6,832 nucleotides of DNA from an uncultured beta proteobacterium. Lineage in GTDB: Bacteria; Pseudomonadota; Gammaproteobacteria; Burkholderiales; Burkholderiaceae. A program made the position numbers and the translations under genes. Every line of letters starts with the position of its first letter. The stretch's first letter is position 1. Where the stretch lies: positions 1-6,832 of the forward strand of contig CAIVXR010000057.1 of the NCBI GenBank assembly GCA_903909925.1, read 5' to 3'. The notes beneath the pieces were generated by a model. That model saw only the letters and a program-made list of their open reading frames with translations. It was not told where the DNA came from and made no database searches. This document shows positions 6,012-6,832 of this stretch, piece by piece.

Positions 6012-6472
6012 GCATTTCAGAAAACAACGATTTTTTATCGCCAGTTGCGAAGGTGCTGATCGCTGCTCTAATGAGCGTTATTTTATTGCTGGTCTTTATC
6101 AATAGTCGCGATCTCAGTAAAGTGCGTGAGCCTGATGCATCGCCAGCACAGGTTTTGCAGCTGCGTTTTGAAGATCGTCCTGACGGATCGATTGCGGTAA
6201 TCGATTACAAATCTGGCAAGCAAATTGATGCTGTGCAAGGTGAGGCAGGTTTTGTAAGAGGTACTTTGCGTGGTCTTGCACAAGAAAGAAAACGCAGAGG
6301 ATTGGATAGTGGACCACCATTTGAGCTAATTTATCGTGCCGACGGCCGCTTAACTTTATCGGATACCGCAACTGGCCGTTTGGTGGATTTGGAGTCTTTC
6401 GGCCCCACTAATGCAAGTACATTTTTTAAGTTATTTAATGCATCAAATGCTGTAGCGGTAAGTAAGTCATAA
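6008..6472 (+). CDS. puhC: Photosynthetic complex assembly protein PuhC
   Basis: PuhC is a small, poorly conserved membrane-anchored protein that in Rhodobacter is needed for normal reaction centre and LH1 assembly. The 154-residue product has one N-terminal transmembrane helix (about 14-31, AKVLIAALMSVILLLVF) and a soluble remainder that is probably periplasmic. It contains LRFEDRPDGSIAVIDYKSGKQI (51-72), FVRGTLRGLAQERKRRG (82-98) and LIYRADGRLTLSDTATGRLVDLESFGP (107-133), typical of this family. The ATG overlaps the puhB stop by four bases and has AGGAG at 5993-5997, ten bases upstream. Assignment combines these motifs with the fixed puhB-puhC-acsF order. Confidence 0.92.
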   Translation: MSISENNDFLSPVAKVLIAALMSVILLLVFINSRDLSKVREPDASPAQVLQLRFEDRPDGSIAVIDYKSGKQIDAVQGEAGFVRGTLRGLAQERKRRGLDSGPPFELIYRADGRLTLSDTATGRLVDLESFGPTNASTFFKLFNASNAVAVSKS

Positions 6473-6480
6473 ATATTTAT
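6469..6480. repeat. 12-bp AT palindrome ATAAATATTTAT at the puhC stop
   Basis: A perfect palindrome of A and T only spans the puhC stop codon and ends directly before the acsF ribosome site (GGAG, 6482-6485). It has no loop or GC content to form a stable hairpin, so a terminator is unlikely; it may simply reflect AT-rich spacer sequence. Confidence 0.25.
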
Positions 6481-6491
6481 TGGAGTTGGAA

Positions 6492-6832
6492 ATGAATTTA
6501 GATAGCGCAGAAAGCATGTTGCAAAGCCAGATCCCTGCAAAGGGATCCATTAATGAGTCCACCAAGATGGCATTGGAAGATGCGGTATTAAGTCCGCGCT
6601 TCTACACGACCAACTTCAAAGAGATGGATCGTATTAGCATTGATTCCTTGCGTCCAGAATGGGATGCATTGATGGCAGAGTATGAGGGCGACAATAATGC
6701 GGATCACTTCCAACGTCCTACGGATATGGATAAGAATTATTCCAATCTCCATCCTGCCTTATACGATGAGTTCGTTGAATTCTTAATTAGTTCGATTACC
6801 TCTGAGTTTTCGGGTTGTATTTTGTATGCTGA
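6492..6832 (+). CDS. acsF: Aerobic Mg-protoporphyrin IX monomethyl ester cyclase AcsF, N-terminal part (3' end outside window)
   Basis: AcsF is the diiron, oxygen-dependent cyclase that forms the isocyclic ring of protochlorophyllide from Mg-protoporphyrin IX monomethyl ester, the product of BchM. The frame runs open to the window end, giving 113 residues. Seen: ALEDAVLSPRFYTTNFKEMD (27-46), the hallmark AcsF N-terminal stretch, then HFQR (72-75) and SEFSGCILYA (104-113), whose Glu105 is the expected first iron ligand of the ferritin-like fold. The remaining ligands lie beyond the edge; family length is around 350 residues. GGAG at 6482-6485 supports the ATG. It lies 19 bases after puhC, the standard position. 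Its presence argues for oxygen-dependent bacteriochlorophyll synthesis; whether the anaerobic cyclase bchE also exists cannot be seen. Confidence 0.95.
   Translation, partial: MNLDSAESMLQSQIPAKGSINESTKMALEDAVLSPRFYTTNFKEMDRISIDSLRPEWDALMAEYEGDNNADHFQRPTDMDKNYSNLHPALYDEFVEFLISSITSEFSGCILYA

Noticed and set aside
1..6832. A wholly new system in the window.
   Set aside because: Every substantial reading frame matches a known photosynthesis-cluster gene; novelty is limited to gene order and the regulatory gap.

Overview
The window is a section of a purple-bacterial photosynthesis gene cluster. It reads ppsR (partial, minus) – ppaA/aerR (minus) – divergent regulatory gap – bchF – bchM – lhaA – puhA – puhB – puhC – acsF (partial), the last seven on the plus strand. 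The modest, rather AT-rich base composition, the oxygen-dependent cyclase gene acsF directly after puhC, and the betaproteobacterial look of the proteins suggest an aerobic anoxygenic phototroph, most likely a freshwater betaproteobacterium of Polynucleobacter/Burkholderiales type. The taxonomic guess is inference; the identity of the cluster is firm.

Left part (1-1506, minus strand): a two-gene regulatory unit. The first-transcribed gene encodes a PpaA/AerR-type cobalamin-binding antirepressor. One base after its stop begins ppsR, the PAS-domain redox/light repressor of photosynthesis genes, cut by the window edge after 216 codons. The ppsR part looks more AT-rich than the structural genes.

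Middle (1507-1785): a 279-bp divergent intergenic region that should hold the promoters for both directions. There is no perfect TGT-N12-ACA PpsR box. A one-mismatch version (1702-1719) overlaps a TTGACA hexamer and abuts a perfect 8-bp inverted repeat (1718-1738).

Right part (1786-6832, plus strand): a tightly packed operon-like run. bchF (3-vinyl hydratase) and bchM (Mg-protoporphyrin IX methyltransferase) make bacteriochlorophyll. lhaA (a PucC-family membrane protein) serves light-harvesting 1 assembly. puhA is the reaction-centre H subunit; puhB and puhC are assembly factors. acsF uses the product of BchM. Gaps are -4 to +56 nt, with an ATGA overlap at puhB/puhC. The most notable structural point is that bchF is followed directly by bchM: the bchN-bchB-bchH-bchL block that separates them in the common proteobacterial layout is absent here, so those essential genes must lie elsewhere in the genome. 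I saw no tRNA, rRNA, CRISPR array, insertion sequence or wholly new system.
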